Positions 54,554 to 62,248 of a stretch of 64,000 nt of DNA are shown here, piece after piece (position 1 is the stretch's first letter; each line of letters starts with the position of its first letter). Where the stretch lies: contig JACRDG010000025.1 in assembly GCA_016218715.1 (NCBI GenBank), positions 104,576-168,575 of the forward strand, written 5' to 3'. A model generated the notes under the pieces. That model worked only from the letters and a program-made list of their open reading frames with translations. It did not search any database and was not told the DNA's origin. The translations under genes and the position numbers were made by a program. The DNA is from Desulfomonile tiedjei. Lineage in GTDB: Bacteria > Desulfobacterota > Desulfomonilia > Desulfomonilales > Desulfomonilaceae.

Positions 54554-54971
54554 GAGGCTGATAGAACTGGCCTTTTTTGTGTTTCTCTTGTCCCTTTTCG
54601 GGAAGAATATGGATGTCGCTCTCGATATCAAGTACTACGGACTCCCTCAACCCATTCATGTCAGCTTTTGGGAGCTTGTCCTTTTTTGCGTATCGCTCGG
54701 GATCATAATCGCAGCGATCGGTGACTTTATCACCCAGTTGCGGTGGCTCGGAGAGAAACGTCGCTTGCTCAAGACCGACCGTGAGCACCAGAGTGAAGTG
54801 GCAGGGCTGAATGAAAGAATCCGGACCCTGGAGGCTGAGAGGGACCGTATGGCCAAAGAACTGGCGAACCGGAACGCGGCACTCGTGGCCATGAAGGACA
54901 AACCAGCCGTCGAGGAGAAGGCCGAGGACCGCCGTGCGGAACCGGCCAAGAGTGAATCGAAGACCCCTTAG
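54540..54971 (+). CDS. LapA-domain membrane protein
   Basis: 143 residues. Two N-terminal membrane helices (LIKRLIELAFFVFLLSLFG and LVLFCVSLGIIIAAIGDFI) are followed by a coiled-coil (REHQSEVAGLNERIRTLEAERDRMAKEL) and a charged tail. This is the architecture of the LapA/DUF1049 (lipopolysaccharide assembly protein A) family. In Enterobacteria LapA works with LapB to control LpxC degradation; such a link to the LpxC fusion here is only inference. It overlaps the HIT gene. MITE-like repeat copy G begins 7 bases past its stop. Confidence 0.8.
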   Translation: MRLIKRLIELAFFVFLLSLFGKNMDVALDIKYYGLPQPIHVSFWELVLFCVSLGIIIAAIGDFITQLRWLGEKRRLLKTDREHQSEVAGLNERIRTLEAERDRMAKELANRNAALVAMKDKPAVEEKAEDRRAEPAKSESKTP

Positions 54972-54977
54972 GACAGG

Positions 54978-55162
54978 ATTTCGTAAATACGGTCGCGGAT
55001 ATTCCCACGGCACGCAGGTTGTGTTCGTCACAGCGGCCTCTTTGGCTGGATTGGTGGGACAGGCGTGTCCCGCCCCTGTCATTTCTTAATGGACCGGCAA
55101 GATGCCGGCCCTACTAAACAGCCCAGAGCAGTGACTCCAGGGAGACAGCGTACTTACGATAA
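54978..55162 (+). repeat. MITE-like hairpin repeat, copy G
   Basis: Left end ATTTCGTAAATACGG (54978-54992) and right end GCGTACTTACGATAA (55148-55162) are inverted relatives. The core 55054-55114 is GTGGGACAGGCG...GGACCGGCAAGATGCCGGCC. Total about 185 bp, like copy C. The 55163-55350 remainder has only the ribF leader. Confidence 0.75.
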
Positions 55163-55350
55163 GGAGTACTTAGCACGGGGTCTCATGTACAGTGGCACCC
55201 CGCGCTCCGGAACGTCTGAGCTGAAGCACTAATGCGGCACCGAACCTATGAAATAGAGTACTTGGAAAGAGCTGGCAGCGAGGTCCGCACCACACCCGAT
55301 ACGTGCTCGAGTCGGGTCCGCCCCGAGACATTGTGAGTCGGGAAGTCACG

Positions 55351-56289
55351 ATGGAAATCATTCGCGTTCGCGAAAAGATATATCAGCATTTCAATGCGCC
55401 GTCGGTTGCTCTGGGTAATTTCGACGGCGTGCACCTCGGCCACCAGGCCATCGTCCGGCGCACCGTGGAGACGGCCCATGCGAAGGGGCGCGACGCTGTG
55501 GTGTACACCTTCGATCCCCACCCGCGACTCGTCCTGCATTCCGCGTCCGACATACCGCGGATTACCACACCTCGTGAAAGAGCGGACCTCCTGGAATATC
55601 TCAGCGTGGATGTGATGATCCTAGCGGAATTCACCCGTGAGTTCGCCAAGCAGACTCCCGAGGAGTTTGTCGAGAACGTGCTGGTGGAGGAGTTGGGAGC
55701 CAGGAATATCTTTATCGGGGAGAACTACCGCTTCGGAAAGGGGAGGGCGGGAACCCCGAATACACTCAAGAAAATGGCCCCCGAGATGGGGTTCACCGTG
55801 CACATCGTGCCGCCGGTCATGATGGGAGGCCAGGTGGTCTCTTCCAGCAGGACGCGTGACCATCTTATACGCGGCGAGATTCGGGAGGCCAACGTGCTGT
55901 TGGGGCGGGAGTTCACCATCGAGGGGCGGGTAATACACGGGCACCATCGCGGCAAGAAGCTTGGGGTCCCCACCGCGAACATCAAACCCGAACTCAAGCT
56001 GCATCCTCCCGAGGGGGTGTACGCTGTCTACTGCCGGGTACGTGACCTGATCTATCGCGGGGTGATGAATATCGGCTACAAGCCGACGTTTCAGGATCGG
56101 CGGGTCTCGTCAGAGGTCCATATCCTCGATTTCAACGAGGAGATTTACGGTGAGATCATTCGGGTCTACCTGGTCGATCGACTCAGACCGGAACTGAAGT
56201 TCGACAGTATCGAAGAACTGAAGGCGCAGATTGGCAAAGACATCGAACGCGGAAAAGAGATCCTCACCGATAGCCCAAAGATGCCGTGA
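55351..56289 (+). CDS. ribF: Bifunctional riboflavin kinase / FAD synthetase
   Basis: 312 residues. The N-terminal adenylyltransferase domain has SVALGNFDGVHLGHQ, TFDPHPR and IGENYRFGKGRAG. The C-terminal kinase domain has GRVIHGHHRGKKLGVPTANI (flavokinase motif PTAN), GVYAVYCRV and a metal-binding site VHILDFNEEIYG. It makes FMN and FAD from riboflavin. ATG 55351 starts the family sequence after GGAAG; an extension to 55303 has no support. A half-palindrome of the gene-end family follows its stop. Confidence 0.95.
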   Translation: MEIIRVREKIYQHFNAPSVALGNFDGVHLGHQAIVRRTVETAHAKGRDAVVYTFDPHPRLVLHSASDIPRITTPRERADLLEYLSVDVMILAEFTREFAKQTPEEFVENVLVEELGARNIFIGENYRFGKGRAGTPNTLKKMAPEMGFTVHIVPPVMMGGQVVSSSRTRDHLIRGEIREANVLLGREFTIEGRVIHGHHRGKKLGVPTANIKPELKLHPPEGVYAVYCRVRDLIYRGVMNIGYKPTFQDRRVSSEVHILDFNEEIYGEIIRVYLVDRLRPELKFDSIEELKAQIGKDIERGKEILTDSPKMP

Positions 56290-56295
56290 CACCGT

Positions 56296-56335
56296 TGGCC
56301 TGCAAAGGAATAATCTTGGGGGGAATTTTTCGGAG
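56296..56335. repeat. Gene-end palindrome, left half only (copy 5)
   Basis: GCAAAGGAATAATCTTGGGG and following GGAATTTTTC match the left arm seen after nrdH and nrdG. A right-arm relative, AATATTACCTTTTTGAAAGCG, stands alone at 56952-56972, about 640 bases away, as if one element had been split by inserted DNA that includes the 64-residue gene. Confidence 0.5.
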
Positions 56336-56448
56336 AGCGGGTTGCGGCAAAAATCCTGTTCAAAGCAGATCCGCCCTGGATTGCTCTTCTAAAGGCCAAT
56401 CGGCACAAAGCTGCTGACTGCAGCGCAGGAAATCGCGAGAGAACGATC

Positions 56449-56643
56449 ATGGAGTCATCACAAACCAGCCCCGAAGCCTTTGTGCTCCCCGAAGACCTCG
56501 CTGAACAGGTCGCGGAACTCGCCGCGCGGATCAACGAATCCCCCCGATTTCTCGTCATTGCCGCGGTCGACCACTTCTTTCGCATCTCCGAAGAACAGAG
56601 GAAGGCCGTCATCCGCGGAACTTCCCGGCGACGCAGAGAATAG
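56449..56643 (+). CDS. Small ribbon-helix-helix-like protein
   Basis: 64 residues. After a short polar start, FVLPEDLAEQVAELAARINESPRFLVIAAVDHFFRI has the strand-helix-helix pattern of Arc/CopG (RHH) DNA-binding proteins, and a basic tail (RGTSRRRRE) follows. The start ATG 56449 has only a weak site (GAGAGAAC). It could be a toxin-antitoxin antitoxin or an orphan regulator; no toxin gene is beside it. Its location between two separated halves of a palindromic repeat hints that it arrived by insertion. Family call is by pattern only. Confidence 0.5.
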   Translation: MESSQTSPEAFVLPEDLAEQVAELAARINESPRFLVIAAVDHFFRISEEQRKAVIRGTSRRRRE

Positions 56644-56685
56644 CCCGTTCGCATCCGATTTCTCGCCCGGAGACCTTAGTTCACC

Positions 56686-56760
56686 TTTTCGCAAATACGG
56701 TGTTTCGCTTGGGGTCCCTGCGCTTGGCCGTTCAGTGGCGCCGGCAACTTGCCCGCGATT
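56686..56760 (+). repeat. MITE-like hairpin repeat, copy H (left part)
   Basis: Left end TTTTCGCAAATACGG (56686-56700) is identical to that of copy C. An eroded half-core (CAGTGGCGCCGGCAACTTGCC) is at 56732-56752, after which similarity ends. No gene is supported in 56761-57121. Confidence 0.6.
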
Positions 56761-57020
56761 ACTCTCTCCCTCTGGGATATGGCAGGGGTGAGCATCAAGA
56801 TATTTCGATCGACCAGGAAGTGGTCTAATACCAATGCGCGATCAAATAAGTGGTACTGCTGATGGGCGTTCCTGGGAGGTCTCCGGAGCGCAGTCACGCC
56901 GTGCCGTCCGTAGCGGTGGAGACCTCACAGGAAAAGCTCTCAATAGGCTTCTCGAATATTACCTTTTTGAAAGCGCATTGGTCTAAGAACCTTGGCGAAT
57001 GGAGTTTCTTGAGAGGTGAG

Positions 57021-57056
57021 CGGAGTGAACCCCTTCACACTAAGAAGTTCACTCCG
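57021..57056. repeat. Hairpin before the folD 3' end (gene-end palindrome-like, copy 6)
   Basis: CGGAGTGAAC (57021-57030) pairs perfectly with GTTCACTCCG (57047-57056), with an inner CTT/AAG pair. It lies 65 bases beyond the folD stop (minus strand) and may end that transcript. Confidence 0.55.
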
Positions 57057-57121
57057 AAATGACTCGTTCCGATGCGACCACGTGCAAGATCGCCAACGGT
57101 GCCGAACCGGTCGAGATTCGA

Positions 57122-57997
57122 TTAGACCATGGTTGCTTTTGCTGCCGTGAGGGTGTTCTTCATGAGCATGGCGATGGTCATGGGGCCGACCCCACCGGGA
57201 ACCGGTGTAATGGCCGCGGCCCTTTCCTTCACTTCGTTGAACGCCACGTCACCCACCAGTTTGAAGCCCTTTTCCGTACCAGGCGCCTCAACGCGGTTGA
57301 TGCCAACATCGATGACCACTGCGCCTTCCTTGACCATGTCCCCTTTCAGGAACTCGGGCACACCGATTGCCCCGATGATGATGTCTGCGGCCAGGCAACG
57401 CTCCTTGAGGTTTTTCGTCTTGGTGTGGCACATGGTAACGGTCGCGTTCATGTCACGCTGATCCAACATGTTGGAAAGCGGACGGCCCACGATGTTGCTC
57501 CGGCCGAGTATAATCACGTCCGCGCCGGCGGTCTGGAAGCCCCCGCGCTTGATCAGCTCGATCACGCCTGCGGGAGTGCACGGCAGGAAGCGAACCTCGC
57601 CGATGCTGATCAGACCGACGTTATAGGGATGGAAGCAGTCCACATCTTTTTCCGGCAGGATTGACCGCAGGATCTTGGTTTCGGGGATGTGCTTGGGCAG
57701 CGGGAGCTGGCAAAGGATACCGTGCACGCTCGCGTCTTTGTTGTACCCGTCGATCACTTTCAGGAGATCTTCCGTGGTCGCTTCCGCGGGCAGCCTCGTC
57801 TCCAGCGACTTGATGCCGATGAACTCGCAGGCCTTTTTCTTGTTGCTCACGTACACCTTGGATGCGGGGTCCTCGCCGACGAGGATGACCGCCAGGCACG
57901 GTTGCAGACCTTTGGCCTTTAGCCCGACGACCTCTTCCTTCATCTCTTCCTTGAGCTGTTGGGATACTTCATTTCCGCTGATAATCTTTGCCGACAT
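57122..57997 (-). CDS. folD: Bifunctional methylene-THF dehydrogenase / methenyl-THF cyclohydrolase
   Basis: 291 residues, standard FolD. Catalytic Lys in SKVYVSNKKKACE, GILCQLPLPKH, DVDCFHPYN, FLPCTPAGV, VIILGRSNIVGRP (cofactor site), and the closing TPVPGGVGPMT. It interconverts methylene- and formyl-tetrahydrofolate precursors and works in both one-carbon biosynthesis and the methyl branch of the Wood-Ljungdahl pathway. AAAAGGAGG precedes the ATG. cooC and a DUF3786 gene follow upstream on the same strand, which supports the second role. Confidence 0.95.
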   Translation of the reverse strand: MSAKIISGNEVSQQLKEEMKEEVVGLKAKGLQPCLAVILVGEDPASKVYVSNKKKACEFIGIKSLETRLPAEATTEDLLKVIDGYNKDASVHGILCQLPLPKHIPETKILRSILPEKDVDCFHPYNVGLISIGEVRFLPCTPAGVIELIKRGGFQTAGADVIILGRSNIVGRPLSNMLDQRDMNATVTMCHTKTKNLKERCLAADIIIGAIGVPEFLKGDMVKEGAVVIDVGINRVEAPGTEKGFKLVGDVAFNEVKERAAAITPVPGGVGPMTIAMLMKNTLTAAKATMV

Positions 57998-58142
57998 TCA
58001 AAGCCTCCTTTTAGACTATCTATTCAAACACGGGCCGTGACCGGCTTCACGGCGAATCAGAGAATTGGCTGGATACCGGTGAACTTCGAAAACAGAGCCT
58101 CCACGCCCCCCCCGTGAGAAGCCTCTCTGCTTGCCGCCTACC

Positions 58143-58907
58143 CTAGGCTTCGGGTTCGAGAGCCGCTGCGATTTTCTCGATAGCCGGCAGGATCTCGGGA
58201 TCGTCCAGCGAAGGCGGCCGGCCTTCCAGGTCCGCTGCGGCTATCTCCTCGGAAAACGGAAGAATACCGACGAGGGGAATGTCATCGAGGTTCTTTCTGA
58301 GGAACTCTTCCTCGTGGGCATTCCTGACCTTGCTGCCCACCGCGGCAACCTTGTGCAGCCCGATATCTTTGGTGAGTTGCCGCACCTTCTCAGCAGTTTC
58401 AATGCTGCGACGGCCCGGCTCCACCACGATGAGCAGGCGATCCACCCCCTGAGCCGTCCCGCGACCCAGGTGCTCGATGCCTGCCTCCATGTCCATGATC
58501 ACCCGATCCTTCTCGTAGAGCACCAGATGGCTCACCAGCGCCTTCAATAAGACGCTTTCCGGACAGATGCACCCGCCTCCGCCTTTCTTGACGGTTCCCA
58601 TGACCAGCAGCCGAACACCGTCTCGTTCACGTCCGAGCGCTTCCGGCAGGTCGTCCACCTTCGGATTCATCTTGAAAAAGCCGCCCACCGTCCCTGGCTT
58701 GGTGCCAGTACGCTCGGCTATGAGCTGCTCCATCTTGGCCACAGGCACGATGCCTGACGTGTCTATCCCAAGAGCGGAGCCGAAATTCGCGTCAGGATCC
58801 GCGTCCACTGCCAGGACGCGATATCCCTTTCTGGCCCAGTACCGCGCCAGAAGGCTACTTATCGTTGTCTTGCCGACTCCACCTTTGCCTGAAACCGCGA
58901 TCTTCAT
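58143..58907 (-). CDS. cooC: CooC-type CO dehydrogenase maturation ATPase
   Basis: 254 residues, MinD/NifH-like P-loop ATPase. The deviant Walker A is SGKGGVGKTT at the N-terminus, VDADPDANF and DMEAGIEHLGRG follow, and the CooC-specific nickel/zinc Cys pair is in GGCICPES (CxC). It loads nickel into CO dehydrogenase. ATG 58907 has GAGGAG upstream. CODH structural genes are not in the window. The adjacent DUF3786 gene and folD suggest a CO/acetyl-CoA pathway context. Confidence 0.92.
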   Translation of the reverse strand: MKIAVSGKGGVGKTTISSLLARYWARKGYRVLAVDADPDANFGSALGIDTSGIVPVAKMEQLIAERTGTKPGTVGGFFKMNPKVDDLPEALGRERDGVRLLVMGTVKKGGGGCICPESVLLKALVSHLVLYEKDRVIMDMEAGIEHLGRGTAQGVDRLLIVVEPGRRSIETAEKVRQLTKDIGLHKVAAVGSKVRNAHEEEFLRKNLDDIPLVGILPFSEEIAAADLEGRPPSLDDPEILPAIEKIAAALEPEA

Positions 58908-58982
58908 ACTACTCCTCGTCAAGGCTTCATTCGAGCGATCAATCTCCCCTAAGATTGGTCATCGGACCGCGCGAAAGGAAGC

Positions 58983-59627
58983 CTATCCTCGAGAAGCCTT
59001 CAGCAATTCCAGCACCGCCATCTGCCCGGCTACCGCCATGTCTTCGGCGCTGAAGAACCGGTCCGCAGTCTCGTCGAACAACACCGAGGCCTCTGCCGGG
59101 AATTCCTCGTCTCCTTTCCACAAGATGCAGGTGATCGGCACGCAGGGGAAGTACGCCAGCTCCACAGCGGCGTCGCCAGTTTGGACGATCTTTCCTTTGA
59201 GTCGCTCCCCGGCCTCGATCATTCCCTCAGGATTATCGCCGAAAACCGCAACGAGGATCTCTTTGGTCCTGCGGTTGAAGGCCGGTTCGTAGAATTGACC
59301 TTCCTTGAACTCTCTGAAATGTTTCAACTTACCCCTGGGCTGACCCCCGTCAGCCGCGTTGAGGTAGTGCATCGCGAGGATGGCCAGCCAGACGGGGGCC
59401 TCTTGTCCGCCCGGGAGCACGGCAAACTGTTGCGAGTCCAGATCGAGCGCGATTTCTCTGTCCAGGTGGGGAAGAATCACGCGGCGTCCGACGAATCTCG
59501 CTGCTGCCAGTTCGGCCACTCTGCCCGGGTCCCTCCGAGAAAAGACTTCAAGTGCCAGTCGCAATGCTTGTTCGTAATTGTCCTGCTTCGGAAGCTCTGG
59601 ACTGGAGAGATCTTTGATGTTCAGCAT
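58983..59627 (-). CDS. DUF3786 protein
   Basis: 214 residues, soluble. Family segments: YEQALRLALEVFSRRDPGRVAE, LPHLDREIALDL, PVWLAILAMHYL, FREFKEGQFYEPAF, YFPCVPITCILWKGDEEFPAEASVLFD and AEDMAVAGQMAVLELL. DUF3786 proteins occur mainly in anaerobes with acetyl-CoA synthase/CODH genes; their biochemical role is not known. ATG 59627 is preferred to an upstream extension to 59690. It is 75 bases upstream of cooC on the same strand, supporting a joint role. Confidence 0.85.
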   Translation of the reverse strand: MLNIKDLSSPELPKQDNYEQALRLALEVFSRRDPGRVAELAAARFVGRRVILPHLDREIALDLDSQQFAVLPGGQEAPVWLAILAMHYLNAADGGQPRGKLKHFREFKEGQFYEPAFNRRTKEILVAVFGDNPEGMIEAGERLKGKIVQTGDAAVELAYFPCVPITCILWKGDEEFPAEASVLFDETADRFFSAEDMAVAGQMAVLELLKASRG

Positions 59628-59722
59628 CGCCGGTTTTCCGTCTGGACCTGGGTATGGATATCCTGAAAGCGCATCGAGGGGCGCACCCACATGGGAACGC
59701 CCCGTCTGAGCGATCTATCCTT

Positions 59723-61303
59723 TCAGATCGTCAAGCGGCGAACCTTGGACACGTTATCCAAGGCCAGCAGCTCCCGCACGGCCTCATCATCAGCCCTGGA
59801 GTCCGTGTTCAGGAACAGCAGGGCATCGCCACCTTCCTGTCTTCGCGCGAACTGGAGGTGAGAGATGTTGACGCCTCTGCCCCCCAGCGTGATCCCAACC
59901 TTGCCGATCACGCCCGGTTTGTCCACTGCATCGATCACGAGCATTTCACCGGACAAGTCGAACTCACCGCGAAAAGCCCCGAGTCGCACCATTCTCGGCT
60001 CGGACTTGCCGAAGAGCGTTCCCTCGATCACGCGTTCGCTCCGCTCCGTCACCACCTTGTAGCGCAGGAGAGAAAGGTAGTCTTCGGACTTGCTCACCCG
60101 CGTCTCGGACACGACGATGCCGCGCTCCGCTGCGACCATGGGTGCGTTCACCATGTTGACATCGTCTCTCATGATCGGCCTGAGCAGCCCGGTCAGGAAG
60201 GTTGTGGTGATTGGTTTGATCTCCATTTCACTTACCGCACCCGCGTACTGGGCCTCAACACTCTTGATGCCGGTCTGGAGGGTCTGTCCCAGGAACAGGC
60301 CAAGTTTCTGAGCGAGTTCCAGGTACGGTCCCAGCGTCGCGAGAGCTTCCCCGGAGACCGCCGGAGCGTTAACTGCGTTGCGGATCGTGCCGTAGAGAAG
60401 ATAGTCCTTGATTTGATTCGCCACGGCCACAGCGACATTTTCCTGAGCTTCCTTGGTGGATGCGCCCAGATGCGGGGTGCAGACAACCCGGTCGAGCCCG
60501 ACGAGACGAGACAGGCCAGGAGGCTCGGTAACGTACACGTCGAGAGCGGCTCCGGCGACTTTGCCCGATTCCAGGGCGTCGGCGAGGTCTTCTTCGTTTA
60601 CTACGGCTCCTCGAGAGCAGTTGACGATGCGCACGCCGTCACGCATCTTGGCGATATTCTTTGCGTTAATAAGGGCCTTGGTATCTTCGGTGAGCGGCAC
60701 GTGCAACGTAATGATATCAGCCTGCTTGAAAACTTCATCCATGGTGCCGAGTTTCACGCCCAACTGCCGTGCCTGCTCCTCTGAAAGGAACGGATCGTAC
60801 GCTACGACTTTCATGCCGAGCCCCTGCGCTCGATCCGCGACTACCGACCCTATCTTTCCGAGTCCGACGACCCCCAGGGTCTTATTGAGGATCTCCGTGC
60901 CGGAGAACTTTTTCTTTTCCCATTTACCGGCCTTCATGGAGGCAGTCGCCTGGGGGATATTCCTCACGAGAGCCATCATCATGGCAATGGCGTGCTCCGC
61001 CGTGGTGACCGTATTGCCACCCGGCGTGTTCATCACCACGATGCCTCGTTTGGAGGCGGCGGGAATATCGACGTTATCGAGGCCTGTGCCGGCCCTGCCA
61101 ACCACCTTGAGGTTATCCGCGACCGCAAGAACATCCTCGGTGACCTTGGTAGCACCCCGGACAGCCAGTCCGTGATACTGGCCTATGATGGCTTTGAGTT
61201 CGTCGGGGGTCAGGCCGACCTTCACATCCACTTCTAATCCGTCGGCCTCTCGAAAGATCTGCACACCCAGTTCAGAAAGATTATCCGAGACAAGGACCTT
61301 CAC
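59723..61303 (-). CDS. serA: D-3-phosphoglycerate dehydrogenase
   Basis: 526 residues, the long SerA form: substrate domain, NAD-binding domain (VGLGKIGSVVAD), intervening domain and C-terminal ACT domain (VIDAVDKPGVIGKVGITL). Catalytic region: NCSRGAVVNEEDL and TPHLGAST with the active His. It makes 3-phosphohydroxypyruvate, the first step to serine; the ACT domain suggests serine feedback. The start is GTG 61303 after AAGGAGGA. A strong promoter lies about 280 nt upstream, leaving a long leader. It is the most upstream gene of the minus-strand run serA, DUF3786, cooC, folD. Confidence 0.95.
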   Translation of the reverse strand: MKVLVSDNLSELGVQIFREADGLEVDVKVGLTPDELKAIIGQYHGLAVRGATKVTEDVLAVADNLKVVGRAGTGLDNVDIPAASKRGIVVMNTPGGNTVTTAEHAIAMMMALVRNIPQATASMKAGKWEKKKFSGTEILNKTLGVVGLGKIGSVVADRAQGLGMKVVAYDPFLSEEQARQLGVKLGTMDEVFKQADIITLHVPLTEDTKALINAKNIAKMRDGVRIVNCSRGAVVNEEDLADALESGKVAGAALDVYVTEPPGLSRLVGLDRVVCTPHLGASTKEAQENVAVAVANQIKDYLLYGTIRNAVNAPAVSGEALATLGPYLELAQKLGLFLGQTLQTGIKSVEAQYAGAVSEMEIKPITTTFLTGLLRPIMRDDVNMVNAPMVAAERGIVVSETRVSKSEDYLSLLRYKVVTERSERVIEGTLFGKSEPRMVRLGAFRGEFDLSGEMLVIDAVDKPGVIGKVGITLGGRGVNISHLQFARRQEGGDALLFLNTDSRADDEAVRELLALDNVSKVRRLTI

Positions 61304-61590
61304 CGTCGGTTCCTCCTTCCTTATGATTACGCAGTGATAACGTCTGCTCCTGAGTTCACGGGACCGAACGGGCCCGTCCCTTCACTCCGAGCCAACGCGA
61401 TGGCTGCAACGCATTCCAAAACCGGCCAACTGGGCACCTGCTCGCCCGGGCCCTTCTTTGGGCGGTCTTTTCCCTCTTCGCTCCGGCACGTTCAAACGGA
61501 GATATCCGGGTGAGTTGATCCCCGTTCCCTTGAGCCGGTTAGCTGGTCAGATGAGAAAAGCGATTGCATGGAGATAATAAAATCCGCGTA
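61304..61590 (-). other. Long leader of serA
   Basis: About 280 nt between the predicted transcript start (about 61584) and GTG 61303. It contains GC-rich self-complementary stretches (for example GGGCCC at about 61369). No riboswitch or T-box signature that I know was recognised. Confidence 0.4.
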
Positions 61591-61619
61591 TTTGTACCAG
61601 GTACGGGCGGGGATGTCAA
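61591..61619 (-). promoter_or_regulatory. Sigma-70 promoter of serA
   Basis: On the minus strand, TTGACA (61614-61619), a 17-nt spacer and TACAAA (61591-61596). Good match, placed upstream of the long serA leader. Confidence 0.6.
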
Positions 61620-61789
61620 GAAAGCATCTGTTGTGACACTATTCGTTCAGCCATTGGGAGGCAAGAATCCACCCAGCCCTCCTATAGGTCGGATTTGTGA
61701 TCAAGATACCGCGGGGGCGGATGAACGGACGATCCGAGCCGGGTCATTTTCGATTCTGGCGCGCCTTGGCCGTTGGGTTGTGGATGAGG

Positions 61790-62138
61790 GAGCGTCAACG
61801 GAGCAATCCGCGACCGCTGCGAGGGGCATGACGTCGATTTCGAGATTGTTGACCGGAACGGCGAAACGTGGGTCACGGTCAAGCAACTGGCGGCCGGGTT
61901 GGAATACAAGGAACGGAGACCATCGCAAACGCTGATAAGGCGCAATGGACCGGAATTCTAGGGAAAAACCTGCTACAACAAAACGAAGCAAGAGGGCCGG
62001 ACTCGTACAGTCCCAACGATCGACTACCGCGTCGCCATGCTCTCCGATGCTCCCCGCGCCAAAGCGATCCGGGACTTCGCTGAGTTGGTCCTTTACCCCG
62101 TCACGACCCAAAAGGGTATTACCTGCATCATCAAATGA
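61790..62138 (+). pseudogene. Antirepressor-like (BRO/ORF6N-type) remnant with in-frame stop
   Basis: One frame reads DVDFEIVDRNGETWVTVKQL and continues AAGLEYKERRPSQTLIRRN. A TAG stop at 61959-61961 interrupts it, and the same frame continues: TVPTIDYRVAMLSDAPRAKA, then IRDFAELVLYPVTTQKG, ending at TGA 62136-62138. It is paralogous to the remnant at 3.7-4.0 kb (VT.KQLA, MLSDAPR, FA..V..PV.TQ shared). There is no start codon with a ribosome site; a stop precedes it at about 61787. Resemblance to phage antirepressor N-terminal domains is by eye. Inactive unless the TAG is suppressed. Confidence 0.6.
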
Positions 62139-62248
62139 ACAGGCCCCTGGTGTTCACGAGCCCCAACTCAGGGGCCTTTGCAACGTCAGTCACGTTCAGC
62201 CCCCTGTTCGCTGTCGGATTTCTTCAACCCACCGTCTATAATGTAAGC

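Noticed and set aside
61304..61590. T-box or known amino-acid riboswitch in the serA leader
   Set aside because: No T-box sequence or other known riboswitch core was found when the minus strand was read; only general GC-rich pairing.
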